Both the position numbers and the translations under genes were made by a program. A DNA stretch of 64,000 bases from Dendrophyllia cribrosa (lineage: Eukaryota; Cnidaria; Anthozoa; Scleractinia; Dendrophylliidae), in contig JAJLRJ010000001.1 in assembly GCA_024195265.1 (NCBI GenBank), positions 6,282,857 through 6,346,856 on the forward strand, in the 5' to 3' direction. Positions 36,563 through 49,553 of this stretch are shown here, piece by piece; the stretch's first letter is position 1; every line of letters starts with the position of its first letter. Below the pieces are notes generated by a model, which was not told where the DNA came from, ran no database searches, and saw nothing but the letters and a program-made list of their open reading frames with translations.

Positions 36563-39500
36563 GGGAACTCCGATATGAAAATGACGGGGTGTTCGACATT
36601 TTATTTATAATTCGAATTGGTACCTCTAAGAGTAAAAATTCATTTGACCCACGCCCATCAAACGAGATTCTGGTGTCTGTTTAAGGGTGTTTTCGAAAAC
36701 CCCGTCCTTTTTATATGGGAGCCCCTCCCGGTGTTTCTCCCATCCCCTCCCTGGGATACCCTCCCTACCCCTGCGATTCACAAGAAGTAAAAGCATGTGA
36801 TGCGTTTGACCTGGCGTTCGTCAAATTGATGCGGCTCTTCCGTCAAAAGAAACGTGATCTGTAGGTTTCAGTGTGGTGTTTTTAACTCAGCCTGAATGTA
36901 ACTCTAGTTATCTTTCTCGCATCGCAACGGGACATTACATTTCAATCTTTACACTTCCCATGTAATAAGAGTGTTTACAGAGTTTACTAGGTATGCGGTC
37001 TGAGTTTGATGCTAACTGGTTTAATAATGCCGTAGAGATTGTGCCATTTGGGTTTGTGTTGTCGCGAGGTAAGTTGTACCAGATTTTATACCCGGTTTTA
37101 TAACAATTTATCACTTTCTCAGTATGGTGACTAATGCGGTAAATGCGGCGTTGTTTTATACTTCATGCGTTCATTCTTACAACATGCTTTCACAAACAAA
37201 TTGTTTATCGATTATTTATGTTTATCTGAACTAACTATAAAGGTTTTGGCAATGAGAACAACGTCAAATCGTCCGAATAGGAAATGAGCGATTAGAAGTG
37301 CTTTTCATAGCTTTTTCATGCATCTTGGCACATTGCCGTATAAGCTTGCAACAAACTGAAGGTTGTTAGGTGTTACGGAGAATGTGAATACACCAAAAAC
37401 ATGTTCCGTGTTCTTGTGTTTAAGTGTGTTTGTGATCGGACCAACCTTTGGTCATATGTATTTGCCATTTGGCAACGAGATATCGATGACTAATCGAAAG
37501 ATAAAGTAAAGGTGAATGGATTAGCATAATCACATCATGCTTTTAAATTCAAAAACTCATCGAAGACTCCAACACGGATGTTTGTAAGTTTTATCCGGGG
37601 GTGGGAGGCCAGGGGGAGGGGGGAGGGAGAGACTCGCATATAAAAAGTTCTTACGGCATAAATTTTGTTTTTGAAAAAAAAATTACTATAATGTTTTCAG
37701 TTATCCCGGTACGTTTTTGGGTACTGCGCCGGCGGGAAAAAAATATGACAAGACTTGTCACAAATAATTGATACCGACGTGGGAATGAAAAATGCATGAT
37801 TGCTGGTTACAACCGCAAAAGAAAATTGTGGCAAATTGTAGCTATTCGATTCTTTCTCACGTTTTTGCAGGCTTCCCGACCGCCAGCTTTATCTGGGAGT
37901 TCTTCCCCAGACTGCCATTACGACGACATTTTCTTGAGTAAAACAAACAAACAAACAAGTCAAACAAACCAAAAAAAATTTACACAAGGCAAATTGCTCA
38001 TACAATCATGATTAATAAATACTGCCGGGTGACACCAAAATTCCGAGGGGGTTTAATTTTGCGGATGGGCGATGTTTCTGTTTTACGGGAACTAATTTTT
38101 GCGATTAGGAAAAACTGTTTTTTCTTGCTAGGATATAATTATGCGATTTGCAGGAAGTCGCGTTCATTAGCAGCTAAATACTTTTAGTGTACCGACTGTA
38201 ATTTCATCGTGTTATTCCTGAACGTTTTTTTTTTTTCCGAACGAAAGACACGATTTTTGGATAACCAACACTATTTTACATTACGTGTAAAAGGTGATGT
38301 TTGGATCGTGAAAAAACCCGCAAAAATCGCAAAAATTAGAACCCGCAAAAATTTAGTGCTACACGGTAGTGACAGTGAAGAAGGAATTCGTGCAAAACTA
38401 ATTGGTACGGAATTTTGAACAGTTGGTCTTAATTATTTGATAGTTCAAACGCTGAACCCAAACAGCTCAAATATTGCCTTTTCCTGATGTAGCACTGATT
38501 CACAACATTAACTGGGGGTCTTATAGACAAGCCCCCATAATAAACCTAATTCAATATCCGTGCATCCAAGGTATATTTAGTGCTAAAATTGCCTCTGTAA
38601 GTTAATGTTTGGAGCATTTCTAGTCTATTGACGCCTTGTTAGTGATATCTTCGGTATTTTATTATGAACAAAAAATCCATTATAGATAACAATCAGTCCA
38701 TTTACTTGTCCACTTACTTGTGTCTTAGAGTTGATTTTTAGATAATTCAATTGACCTGAAAGGCTTATAGTTTTAGATTTCGCCTTCCCGGCAGAAAACA
38801 AGACATAAGGTTAGGGCTGTTTTTGTCGAATCTTGGCAATTCACCATGCATGTATATGAGCTCAAAGGGAAATGAGTTACTCTTCCAGGTAGCTATAGCG
38901 ATAGGTTTAAAGATAACTAAGCATTATAAATCAACGTTCAAAACAAACTGCTCACTCCCGAGGTCAAATCTTGTTAAGTTGAAATGTGAGAATAGAAATC
39001 ACACAACGCGTTAATAAAACGCACTGATTCGGTTTTGCTGGAACTCTAATGTAGAGATGCTCGACCCAGACTTCACTTGAAGTGTAATAAAACGCGGAAA
39101 CTGAATGCAAGGCTGTCACTAAGGCAACACGCCTGGCCCTGAGGAAGGCTAATTTTGTTAGCCCATTACCGTAATGCCAGCCTTCTATTGGACTGTATTC
39201 AGTTTCGTTTTATTATTAATTTTTGAAATGTGGTTATAACTTTTGATGAGTTCAATCTTTAACCAAGGACCACTTGGAATTGCAAAGAACAACAAATTTC
39301 AGCCGTATCTTTGTTATTAGCTTTATTTATTGTTATCGCATTTACCCCTTTTCTGACCGTCACTTCTTTTCGCTTAATCTTATCACCCAATCATATAAAT
39401 ATCTACATTTTATCTTTATTTTATTATTTTTATAACCGTTTGTTTTCATCTTCACTTAGCCTTCTGCCAGCCCTAGTTTTGTCAAACCCAAATATTGGCC

Positions 39501-40315
39501 AACTAGCTGCTTGATCAGTTTTGCATTTTATTCCAGTAAAATTTGTTTTCTAACTTTTGATTCTGTGGATGAAATCCTACAGTTTGATTATGCTCGATTA
39601 AAAGCTATTTGACAGTTCTTCCCTATCATGAACATTGTTTAATCTTACGTATTTTATACAAAGAATTTTGGGATATTTGGTGAATTCTAATTTTGGTCTA
39701 AGAGGGCTGGACCGACAAAATTGCACTGATTTATGAGTTTGCTATCCGATTCTATCTCGCTCAAGGCCGATTATCTAAACTTAGTGGGTGTACAGAGTTT
39801 GTATGCAGAAGAATCGGCCCTATAAACAAAGAGAATAATTGACCTGGCCCCTTTATTAAACGTAAATATTGGCAACAATCATTCATTCTTTAATTGTTAT
39901 CGTTACGACATTGAACACCTCGAGTATTTCAAGACCATGCGCGCCGTTGCTTGGCTTGAAGTTGTGAACTCTCCTCTCAACCCCTTTCGGTATTGTTAGT
40001 TTTGCATATCGCGATGAAACGAACGTGCTGGTGGGTTTTTACAAAGGTCACTCATCTTGTTAAAGATGATTGTTGGCTTACACCTGTCAACTCAGCTTAT
40101 AACAGGGAGGCAAAAGTATAGTTTTGTTAATATTAACATCCAATTTACAGTGCCAATTTAATCATTTTGATCCGAATACAAGTCAAAATGCACCTCTTAA
40201 CTTAAACTATCAGCCTGTTGAACTACTAAGTGAAAATGCTGGATTGGTACACCGACTCCAGGAGGTGGAACGGGAGAGGATGTTGGCAGGAGAAGAATTG
40301 CTTTCTGTTATTGTT
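36563..40315. other. Intergenic region without a supported gene
   Basis: Mostly AT-rich text with short chance ORFs (up to about 70 codons). Around 36590-36780, GGGGTGTTCG and CCCCGTCC text may belong to another repeat. Near 39567-39613 there is a copy of the degenerate GATGAAATCCTA ... AAAGCTATT repeat that recurs at 46-47 kb. No exon chain could be assembled. Confidence 0.5.
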
Positions 40316-40793
40316 TTAGGACAATTTTCAATTGAGCGTTGTTGGACCAAAACCACAGTAATCACTCTGGCCGACCACGGCATGGCAGGCGCAGACAATC
40401 CAATGAACCAATTAGAAGTCAAATACATGCAACTGTTTGGGTTTTTTATTTCACTTCTGTCGCAATCTCTTCTCCTTGCCGTAAGGATCAGTTAGCCGTT
40501 TGTACATGTACTATTTCAAGATTTTTAATGATCCAGGTCTACGACAGATCCGGCACTCTTCATTGGTTTGTCGCTGTGGTTTTGCCGTTATTATAGTTTT
40601 TGCCGGAATGCAAATACATGTCGCCGGCGCCAAGCGCGGGAAAACGCGTGCGAGCAAGTCACGATTGGTTTTTGTTTTACTTCTGATTGGTTGAGAAAGT
40701 GGCGCGAGATTTTTTAGCCAATCACAAAGCGTAGCAATGCAAAACCAAAGCAATCGCGAAATTACTTTCGATACTCAATTGAAAACCGCTCTA
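40316..40793. mobile_element. Second copy of the CAGTTTTCAATTGAG MITE family, longer than the others
   Basis: ACAATTTTCAATTGAGCG at the left and ACTCAATTGAAAACCGCTCT at the right are inverted. The right part (ACGCGTGCGAGCAAGTCACG, TGATTGGTTGAGAAAGTGGC) is nearly identical to 61140-61230. Roughly 190 extra bp in the middle include text shared with the dispersed repeat at 47888-48062. Confidence 0.65.
40440..40600 (+). repeat. Dispersed repeat, copy in + orientation
   Basis: TTGCCGTAAGGATCAGTTAG, a GATCCAGGTCTACGA motif, and GATCCGGCACTCTTCATTGG to TTTGTCGCTGTGGTTTTGCC match, in reverse complement, the text at 47888-48062. Similar text also lies near 530-640. Non-coding; possibly a SINE or MITE core. 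Confidence 0.55.
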
Positions 40794-42111
40794 GTTTTCT
40801 TCATTGGTTAATGTATGAGAAGAATTACTCTTGTTTTTGTGTATACCAATCGGGCTTTTTCACCCAGTAGCCCGTAGCTCTAATTTTATTGGACCTGGGT
40901 TTTACGCAGCTCTATTGTTTTCAGGGCTAGGGTACATTGTTGTGTTGGGATGAAAAAAAAAGATGTAAAATTTGACGCTGTTCGTATAATTTTTCTTTAC
41001 CGACGTTTTGGCAATGCTGCCATGGCTGCCTTCTTCACATTGTTGTGTTGTTTGTTCTATTGTTTTCTCAGCTAATCTGCGTACCGCCCTATTTTACGTT
41101 GGCTTTGTTGCTGAATTTCTAACATTCTTCAGATTGATCCAATTCCAGGATTAAAATTTTGGAACGTTTAACGGTGACCAAAATACAAATAAGACCTGTG
41201 TCCGCCCTACATTACTCTGGCTAAAATACTTAATGTGGGATCACTGCCGGCAAAAATAGGTAATTGTAGTAATTGTGACATTATTACGCCATAAATTATT
41301 CGACAGAAAATAACCCAGTTCACCTAATTCATCTGCAAAAGTCTGTTTTAAACTTCCAATTCGTCTGGTGGATCGTAAAGCGTGACCTTTTAATAAATTA
41401 TGAGTGTAAAACACCCGCAGTGCGGGATGCTTGTACTAGACGTCACTCGGCAAGGGTAGATTGTATTTTAAAATGCAGGGCTGGTATATACATGAACGGC
41501 AATTATAGTCTTTATAGTCTAGTAAATGAAACAGCCAGTGAGGTTTTAACCCATTGACTTCTAGAAATTTAGCAGAAAACGGCAATTTGAAGCCACTAAT
41601 GCCGTTTTCTGACTGCTGTGGAAACAAATTGCAAGCAAACTGTCCAAAACATTGTTTGCAGCATGAAAACGAAGCTTTCTTTCTGCGTAAAATATATCGA
41701 CTTTTGGTTTCGGGCATGCGTACAAAACAAGCTTAATAAGCTTGACTTTTTTTTTTCTTCGTTTTACTTCACGTTCCTTTTCGTTCTCATTCCATTTTTT
41801 CCCCTCGTTGTTGGCCTTTCACTAGGCTTTATTTACCTAGTAAAAGTTTCCCTGAAAAAGTTGAAGAGGATGAATGTCTTTAACAAGAAGTGGCAAGTGG
41901 TAGGAAGACTAGATTTTCCTCAGATTTTGCCAGTCAAATCTGATAGGTTTCTCGCATGTAATTCTGGCCCAATTCTCGAGATCTCTTTTGGGCACTTTTC
42001 TTTTAGTTATAAGAGCAGCTTTTGTCGTAAAGAGGGATGCCGTCACAAAATGTTAGAACTGGACCGTGGCTCCGTCACGGGCGGTTTCGGGCGTTTGAGG
42101 TGACTTCGGGC
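40794..42111. other. Intergenic region, no supported gene
   Basis: Contains CAGGGCTAGGGTACATTGTT near 40921 and TTGTTCTATTGTTTTCTCAG near 41052; both recur at 56493-56535. A 161-codon frame at 41618-42103 overlaps other frames and has no recognisable domain, so it is not called. Confidence 0.45.
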
Positions 42112-42189
42112 AACCTCGTTCCCAGCGCTTCTCCCCTCCAAAAAAAGGGGACGGTCTTTTTTGGAAGGGAAAACGCTGGGAACGAGGTT
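42112..42189. repeat. 78-bp hairpin
   Basis: AACCTCGTTCCCAGCG is mirrored by CGCTGGGAACGAGGTT with a central CCTCCAAAAAAAGGGGAC loop. It is probably a tiny MITE. CTCGTTCCCAGAGC text recurs in the hairpin at 49458. Confidence 0.6.
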
Positions 42190-42730
42190 AGGTTACCGGT
42201 TGGGGTCTCCCGCATAAAACGTTTAGTTCCTGAAGGCCGTGATAATATTCAATTTGTTTATAACATATTTTGTTTTGTAATATTTAATATAGAACTGAAG
42301 TGTCAATCAAAGAATACAGTTTGGAATTCACATGCTTCTAAACTTTGCAAGCGCGGTCCACAGACCGACGGACGCCAAAAGAAGTTCGCAAATGTAAGTA
42401 TACTTTTCATTTTTGACGAACCAGTGACGCGCTTTAAAACTGAGAACATATTTTTTGAGGGAAATGTTTTCTAAGTTTAGGTTGATTATATTGCAATCGC
42501 ATTTTGTAGTAGCTTTTCACACTTTCCAAAACCTATTGCACATTCAGGTTTTTTACGTGTTGTCGCATATCCCGGGTGGCATATAAACCGGAGCTGTCGC
42601 AAATTACAATGCCATGTTTTCGCACGTCACTCCTGTCGTAACGCAAGCACAATAATAAAGTACCCCCGCTACACATTCCAACATTGTTGCCAGGCGGGCC
42701 CGCCCGGTCGGCCGCTTCTGTCTGCCTGCC

Positions 42731-42770
<40 letters not shown>

Positions 42771-43069
42771 ACAGTAAATTCAGGTTTGTCAGAAAAGTTT
42801 TAAGTATACCCGGGAGTAGACAACGGCCTTTGGAAAGCAACCGGAATTCTTTTTTAAAAAATACCATCTTCTCTACAGAACTGCTAAGCAAAGTAGCAAA
42901 CAAAGTAGGTATGTTGATTTTCGCCGGTAGCCGGCTACTTTTGACAGCCCTTACCCTGGGCCCCCTAGTTTTGTCTCTTATATTTTCTTATATTTCTCTT
43001 ATATTTTCTCACTAAAGCGCGCTTCCAGAGAACCTCTGGTACCCACAATTTTTTTGTTCCATGAATGCT
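42190..43069. other. Intergenic region with a GTCT microsatellite
   Basis: Apart from the tetranucleotide run at 42718-42770, only AT-rich text and short chance frames are visible. CTTATATTTTCTTATATTTC low-complexity text lies at 42976-43010. Confidence 0.45.
42718..42770. repeat. (GTCT)n microsatellite
   Basis: About twelve tandem copies of the tetranucleotide CTGT/GTCT, with two GCCT variants at the left. A TDRQ-repeat ORF on the minus strand is an artefact of this run. Confidence 0.9.
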
Positions 43070-43612
43070 GGGAGAAATTTTGCCGTGTCGGTGCAGCATT
43101 TTGTTGGGCACAAGCATGTTTGAACGTTTAGCCGGCTTTCCAACTCACCAACGGCCAATCATGTTTCAGCCACTCGTCCAACTAATGTTGATTAACAATG
43201 TTGGGACAAAAAACACGAAAACACCAACCCCGTGGTCTGGCCAGTATCTTACGCATGCGCACAGCCATATTACCCTGGCAGTGGCAGCCATGGACAGCTG
43301 TTTTGTTCTTATTAGGACTCATCAGCATGGCATAGCCGTCGGACCCCTACACGACCCGAAAGTCGTTTTGTAGGTGCCCTTTACTGCCAAGGCGGATGCA
43401 AGCATCCCTTTAAGCGCCAGCTGCACAACACATGTGGTAGCTGTTGGTTGGGGACAGCACGGCCGTCTTACCGCGCGTCCAACAAATGGTGGCCAACAAT
43501 GTTGGGACGTTCAACACTGTCGCGCGTGCAACATTGTCACCCGACAAATGTTGGCCAACAATGTTCCAATATTGTCAAAAAAATATTAGGCGCCAACAAT
43601 GTTGAAAGTCAG
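43070..43612. repeat. Repeat rich in CCAACAATGTTGG-like palindromes
   Basis: Variants of CAACAATGTTG occur at 43191-43204, 43493-43505, 43555-43566 and 43595-43606, with GCAACATTGTC and ACAAATGTTGGCC between them. The text looks like a foldback element, but clear termini were not found. Confidence 0.45.
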
Positions 43613-46600
43613 AAGTTTTGCCTGACTTGCTTGCACTTGCGCGTATGTTGCGTGGGACCCGTGTTGACGTTGAAATTGAAGAGCATTATGCTTTCACTTG
43701 ACTTGTATTTGTATCGCGAGTAAAAACTAGGATTAGATTAAATTAAAGAACTGAGACAAGACAAGCAGAAGGGAAATCCGACAAACTTATTGTTGGTTGC
43801 GTGCAAGAATGAAAAGAAAAAAAGTCAACTTGTAATGAACTTATCAACTTCAGACACTTCAGGATAAAAGGGTGTCGATCATCAACAATGAAGCTTGTTT
43901 CAATACTGAAACTTTAACGTTGATAAACATTTCTGTTCTATTCTCGCGAGCTTATGTTTGATCCCTATCTGTATCCGGCCTTATAAAATGCCAAGCTACT
44001 AGCTGTCGTCCGGTCGGGAAACTCTCTCGCCTAGATGGCCAGTTTGTACAAAAACACATGAAACTTATTAACATGTTAAAATTACATATTGTTTGTTACG
44101 TATAACAGATAAATTCGTTGAGTTTAACGCGCCTTGCTTGAAAAGTAGCCCTTTCGTGTCTTGTCCTATATTTGTTTTTGTTTGAAACACTTTTCGTCTA
44201 TCACGCAGATGAAACCATGCGCATCTAATCCGTCGCTTTCTGGGATTAGCTTATAAATCCGTTTAATCTTTCCCTTCACCTCTAAGATGAATTTCAGCCC
44301 ATTTTTCTGCTACCGTGAAAACACTCCATGTCATGCAATGTGGCTTTCTACGATTCTATGAGGAAAAAATCTTAAAGTACGAGTCTAATTAAAACAATTT
44401 AGCTGTGTAAACTTTTGCACGGTACTCTGTTGTTTATTATGATGTACACGGTGGTTCTAGTTTTTACTGATCTGCTAATAAAACCTAATATTTGGCCATT
44501 CAAACTCAACTCCTTTCGATTTTGATCGCTGTACTTTTAATATTTAAAGACATATCGGCACTTAAAATTTCTTTACATGAAATCCTAAAACGAGAATATT
44601 CGGCTATTAAGTTCTTGTTGATGTATGTATGTTTTTCACTTTTCGTTTTATCACAAGTGCACTTGTCTCTTGTGCATTTACCGGATAAAGGTGGATAAAG
44701 CATTAGTAAATCCGTAAATTAATGATGAAAAATAAACTATGTCAGTCCTTTTCAGTTGCGCTTGTCAAACCTTGCATGCGCGCGCTACTCTAGTTTGATC
44801 TAAAGTAATTACGGTATTGCGTGTCCCTATGCGTGCCTGGCTTATCAAGACCGTCACTAATTAAACATGCACTAGACTCAATAAGGAAGACAAACGTTTT
44901 CCCATTACAAAACGTCATTGTTTCACGATCCGTCCTTCAACTGTGAAAAACACTTCAAAACGCGGATTACATATTTCGAATTTGTACTAATTGTGCGTAA
45001 AGCTAATTGTTTAGTTACTTGATTGTTGTACTGGAGTTGAACAAATTAAAGGAGGAAGACTTGACGACTTGGTAAAGCAAACAAAGCTGTCATTGTTTTT
45101 ACAAAGTGGTTGATAAATTATTGTATGCTCAAAGCCACAGTATAAAGATTGCAAAATTAATCAAAAGTCCTAGTGTCATTGACCCGAAAGTTATGCGGTT
45201 TCCAAAGAAACTGAAATTACATGCCTTTAAATTCGCCATCAGTCTGCTCTGAACACGTGGATTGAAAAGTAGATTGCCGGATTGTCGCTTGTCTTCGAAC
45301 ATTTTATTTATAAACCTTCCGCTGAGATTTTCGCTCATTGGTGCTTTTTACGTCACTTAGCAACAACAACTAGGTGACCAGCTGAGAGGAAGTGTAAATT
45401 GTGCTATTCATTAGTCATAACTGAACAGTATCCGACTCCACGCCGCAACCCCTGGACCTGCAAGACGTGCCATACCAAACGTATTTCACCCCGTTGTAGA
45501 CCGTTCGCGTTTCGAATTTCATCCATCGCCAACCGAGAAGCATAGTGGCAAAAAGTACAGTGGGACCTTCGTTCTCTACTCTTTGCTAACTGTAGTCTTT
45601 CAGTGGATGGACTTGATGCTTGTAAAGAAAAGAATTCGCGCTTGATCCACGACGTTTAAGGAAGTGGTTGAGTTCCAGGGCTTCAAAAATGTCCACGGAA
45701 AGTCGCCGACCCAAAACTTCTTTTCCTGTCTCAAAGCGTCCTACGTAAGTGTGATGTCCCCTTTGCCTTGTAAGGCGTTTGTGTTTATAATGCTTTGTCA
45801 GTTGTAGTCCTGAGATGCAATTTTCATTTAGGCCGGTAAATGCGTGAAAACGGACATTGAACGGGTGTTTCGTAGCTTCTTTTGCAGACAAATTGTTGGA
45901 TGCGATTAAGTGTTTATATTGACATGTCATGACCTCCTTTCATTTCGCTAAGCAGAGATATTTGTGTAGCCAATATTTTGCGACATTCTTTTAGTCGTGA
46001 GAGAGCTCAAATTAATACTCCAAATGTAACTGGATGTATGCTTCCCTCTTCAACACTCTAATTGATTTCAGATGCTCTTCAGTTATCTTTGTCTGTAATC
46101 ATTTGCGTTTACATGCACTTGGGCTGTATCTCTTTCAAAAGTAGCCGATGTCATCACCAAGCATTCCTAAAGTAAAGCATTCATTGTCTACAAGAGCCTC
46201 ATTTTCCCTTGTCTCTCACCACAGCTTAGCATCACCTCGAATGTACATTGCTTTGTAGCTCATCGTTGTTTGTAGACCAGGTTTGTTCTCCGCGACTTTA
46301 GAGACTTCACATTTTAGCTATATCCTTTTGTTTTTAGCCATGTTAATTTTGTTGAACAGTTAGATTAACAGCTTCTGTCGCCATGCACATTCTATTTTCC
46401 CCCGATTTACCTCCTGTGTTTTTTGTTGATACTTCAGTTTTAATTTTCCAGTCCAGCATAACTTGAAATTGCATTCGGCCGCCGGGCTTTGCAATCGTTG
46501 CTTCAAGTTTAATAATGGGTACTTATGATACATTATTCATCGCTTTTTTGCCCGTTTGCCGGTATACAGAAACATATTACAGTCTTGAAAGAGTGTGTCA

Positions 46601-48184
46601 GTCAAATTCAGTCAAATATGCTGAATATTTACGGAAGTACAACTGAACCTTGCTCTAATCATTAATTTTCCTACTGCTAGACTAAGAGTCAAATGAATAC
46701 CGTAGTAGTGCAGTGTCTGTCACAAAATATGTGGATGAAATCCTAACTGGTGTCACTTAGCGACCATGCAAATAAAAGCTACTGAGCCGTTCTTTGATAT
46801 GAGGCCACAAAATTATGCTGTACATTCAGCATGATGCAGGGTGTTTCTAACTTAGTTAAGTCCTAAGATGAAATCCTAAAGTGTACTCTTTCATACGAAA
46901 GCTGTGAAGTTTCTGTCCTACTGTTTATTTAAAGTTGTACATTGTTGTTCTATGTTTGTGCCCATTCAACTTAAAGCTATTGAAACACTGCATGGGTTTT
47001 CCTCGATGACGTTCGATCGGTAAAAAGCCTTCTTTGTTATCTACCTATTTCTTGCTATTATTGTCTTGCACTCTATTGTTTTATACGTTTTGCCTTCTTT
47101 GTTTTATGTCACTCGCGAGTTTAGTAGGCTTTTACACCGTGGATGAGCCGAAACAGTACTTTGACTTTCCTACATGTTATGCATTTGAGTTGGTAGCGGC
47201 ATGAAATCTTAACTGTGTGACCATTCAATTTAAAGCTACTTAATGACCGTTTAGTGAAGTTCGTGCCTTTCATTTTTCTTTCAAGATGTTCTAACGCTAT
47301 GTTCACACTATAGTAGATTTACTATTGCTCAGGAACATAAAATTACATTCATTTTAGTGCGAAATAGCCTGCGAATACAGTGCGAAAGGGCGCCCTGCAA
47401 AACGAGCTGGATCCTAAAGTGACTGTGTTACAGATTTTCCTGCGCTGCTCGTTTTTTTATCATCATACTTTTCAAAACGAAATTTTAAACTTAGGATTAT
47501 TTCAAGCGTGGTTATGCTTTAATACGCGCTTGACAGTAATTGACCCCCAACAGTTCGCCGGTACCAGCTCTTGCCACTGCCAACTGTCACACCCAAATAT
47601 TGACAGTGACAGATTGACATTTGACTCGAACAGTGTTTCTCAACCCTAGGTGGTTGCTATGGAAGAGTTCCACACGTCACATAATCGGTTCTTCCTCAAC
47701 TTTTAACTTCAACTTTATTGCTTCCATCACCTAATACATTGTTTATATCTTAACTGACTCTTGCAATGTAAGTGACAAGGAAGTCTGTAGAAAAGCAAAA
47801 AAAATGCTTGAATTTATAGATCCAGAAGCTCATAACAGATAAGCTTCTGATAGATCTCAATGGATGGCTATGATGATGTTTGAATTTAAAACTGTATATC
47901 ATAACGGCAAAACCACAGCGACAAACCAAGAAAGAGTGCCGGATCTTCAGGATCTTTCGTAGACCTGGATCAGTAAAGACCTTGACATCATAGGTAAAAA
48001 CGGAAAACTCATCCTTACGGTATGAAGAAGAGATTGAGACAGGAGTGAAATAAAAAAAAACGTTAGTGTAACTCCAGATTGAAATTGGTTTAGATCGTGC
48101 GCGGTTTTGTTAAACACCGTCTAAACTTCGTTTAAATAACCGGCCCTAGAGCTTTCTCCGCGCATGTGTGGCTGGATTTACCCT
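43613..48184. other. Intergenic region with degenerate dispersed repeats, no supported gene
   Basis: Copies of a degraded repeat (GATGAAATCCTAA ... GTGACCATTCAA ... AAAGCTACT, with TTATTATGCTGTACA and GGTGGTTCTA) are at about 44405-44470, 46690-46800, 46808-46990 and 47170-47250. A minus-strand frame of 114 codons at 45586-45930 has no recognised domain and no confirmed splice partners, so I do not call it a gene. The dispersed repeat at 47888-48062 is listed separately. Confidence 0.4.
47888..48062 (-). repeat. Dispersed repeat, inverted copy
   Basis: GGCAAAACCACAGCGACAAA, GAGTGCCGGATCTTC, GTAGACCTGGATCAGTAAAG and CTCATCCTTACGG are the reverse complement of blocks at 40440-40600. An A tract (AAAAAAAAA) at the right end could be a retroposed tail. 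Confidence 0.55.
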
Positions 48185-48213
48185 GGGGGGGGGGGGGGGG
48201 GGGGGGGGGGGGG
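48185..48213. repeat. 29-bp poly-G tract
   Basis: An uninterrupted run of G after ACCCT. Long G runs are prone to length error and can form G-quadruplexes. The glycine ORF across it is an artefact. Confidence 0.9.
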
Positions 48214-48770
48214 ATGCGTGCTTCAGATAAATGCGACAGATAGTAGGCTAAATCCTAAAATCAAACATTCGCGACATTTTTATCTTAATCCGCCTTTTCA
48301 ACTAGCGGCAGACATAAATATTGAAGATTCGCTTTTTCAAATAATAGCTCTGAAAATGTAATCCGATTTTATAACTGTGATGATGTGTTAGTAATATTTG
48401 ATATTTTCATGTAAAATGACTTAAAACTGGATGGAGAATTTTCAAAGTAAATAGGAACGTTTACAACCTGCATAGGTCACATTGAGAGGTAAGTTTTCTA
48501 TCGACCGTTAATCTGGTCGAACATATGTCCCAATTCAGAATCCCGCTCTGCATGTTTCAATGCGTGCCGTAGATTTAAGGCGATTCAGTTCATTCATTCG
48601 TTCCGTCATGCAATGAATGACTTTCTTAGTATAGACTTCATTTTCCATTAAAAGCTATTGCCTTACTGATGAAAACGTCAGTGGTTCACTCACTTTCCGT
48701 TCTTTTATGTTTTTCTCGACCGAAAAAAAATAGAAATTCAAGGAAACGCTGGAGTAATCCGCTGTTACCC

Positions 48771-48804
48771 GCATTCAATTTGCGGCGCGCCGCAAATTGA
48801 ATGC
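48771..48804. repeat. Perfect 34-bp palindrome
   Basis: GCATTCAATTTGCGGCG is followed immediately by its reverse complement, so the centre is GGCGCGCC. No spacer is present. The function is unknown. Confidence 0.85.
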
Positions 48805-49249
48805 ACTGATTATCGGTTTTAGCAACGACAACGCTTCCTGGATTTCCATTTAACTAAGCAGAAATCATCAAAGAAGGATCTCACGAGATATAATACAGCA
48901 GAACTAAAGAACTGAAAAAGGACCTCATGAGATATACCTGAAAACTTACGACGTATTCTTGCGGGAAGTATGTTCATGACGCTGTCAACTTATAAACCAT
49001 GGACGAGAAAAGCTTCTGAATTGTAAGCGTTATCTTTCCGGTGAAGCTCGTGCTAGATTAAGACAATTTTAAAATGTTGCAGATGTGAATTCAGCATCGA
49101 AAACAAAACTAAATGATTTAGAAAATCGTATTCCATATTAAGTAGCAAATATGGGACAATATTTTAATCCTAAGTTTGGTCGAGCAAGGGACTTACGCTG
49201 TCTCTGAAAGCTGGATTTCCACTGTCGCGTAATTTTTATGTGTGTTCAG

Positions 49250-49374
49250 TACGTGCGTAAATAAAACTGATTAAAGACGATATGAACAGCTCGCGTGAAC
49301 GTAAAAGTTGAACCGTTTTCAACTTTTTTTCTTTTACGCAAACTGTTCATACATCGTCTTATATTTTAATACGC
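49250..49374. repeat. Imperfect foldback repeat
   Basis: The left text GTGCGTAAATAAAA, AAAGACGATATGAACAG and CGTAAAAGTTGAA is mirrored imperfectly by TTCAACTTTTTTTCTTTTACG, CTGTTCATACATCGTCTT and TTTAATACGCA. It is probably an old MITE. Confidence 0.5.
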
Positions 49375-49457
49375 AAGGTTGCAGCACGTGACGCAAGCGG
49401 TAACGGCAAGGCAAACTCTTGAACAAACATACATTCCTCATTTGCACGGGTTTCATT

Positions 49458-49553
49458 CTCGTTCCCAGAGCCCACACGTTTTCAGTTAGCGAAGCTAAGA
49501 CCAAAAGCTTCCTTGATGCTGACCAAAAGGAACGCGGGCTCAGCTTTGGGAAC
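49458..49553. repeat. Hairpin with CTCGTTCCCAGAGCCC arm
   Basis: TCTCGTTCCCAGAGCCC pairs imperfectly with GGGCTCAGCTTTGGGAAC. It shares CTCGTTCCCAG with the hairpin at 42112. Short and non-coding. Confidence 0.4.

Noticed and set aside
40124..40596. 123- and 85-codon frames
   Set aside because: They run through a MITE copy and a dispersed repeat, and show no protein similarity that I recognise.
41618..42474. 161- and 145-codon + strand frames
   Set aside because: They overlap each other in different frames, one crosses a hairpin repeat, and no motif or splice pattern supports either.
45586..45930. 114-codon minus-strand frame
   Set aside because: It is a single frame without recognised domain or splice-compatible neighbours. 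It could be an exon, but nothing decisive supports it.
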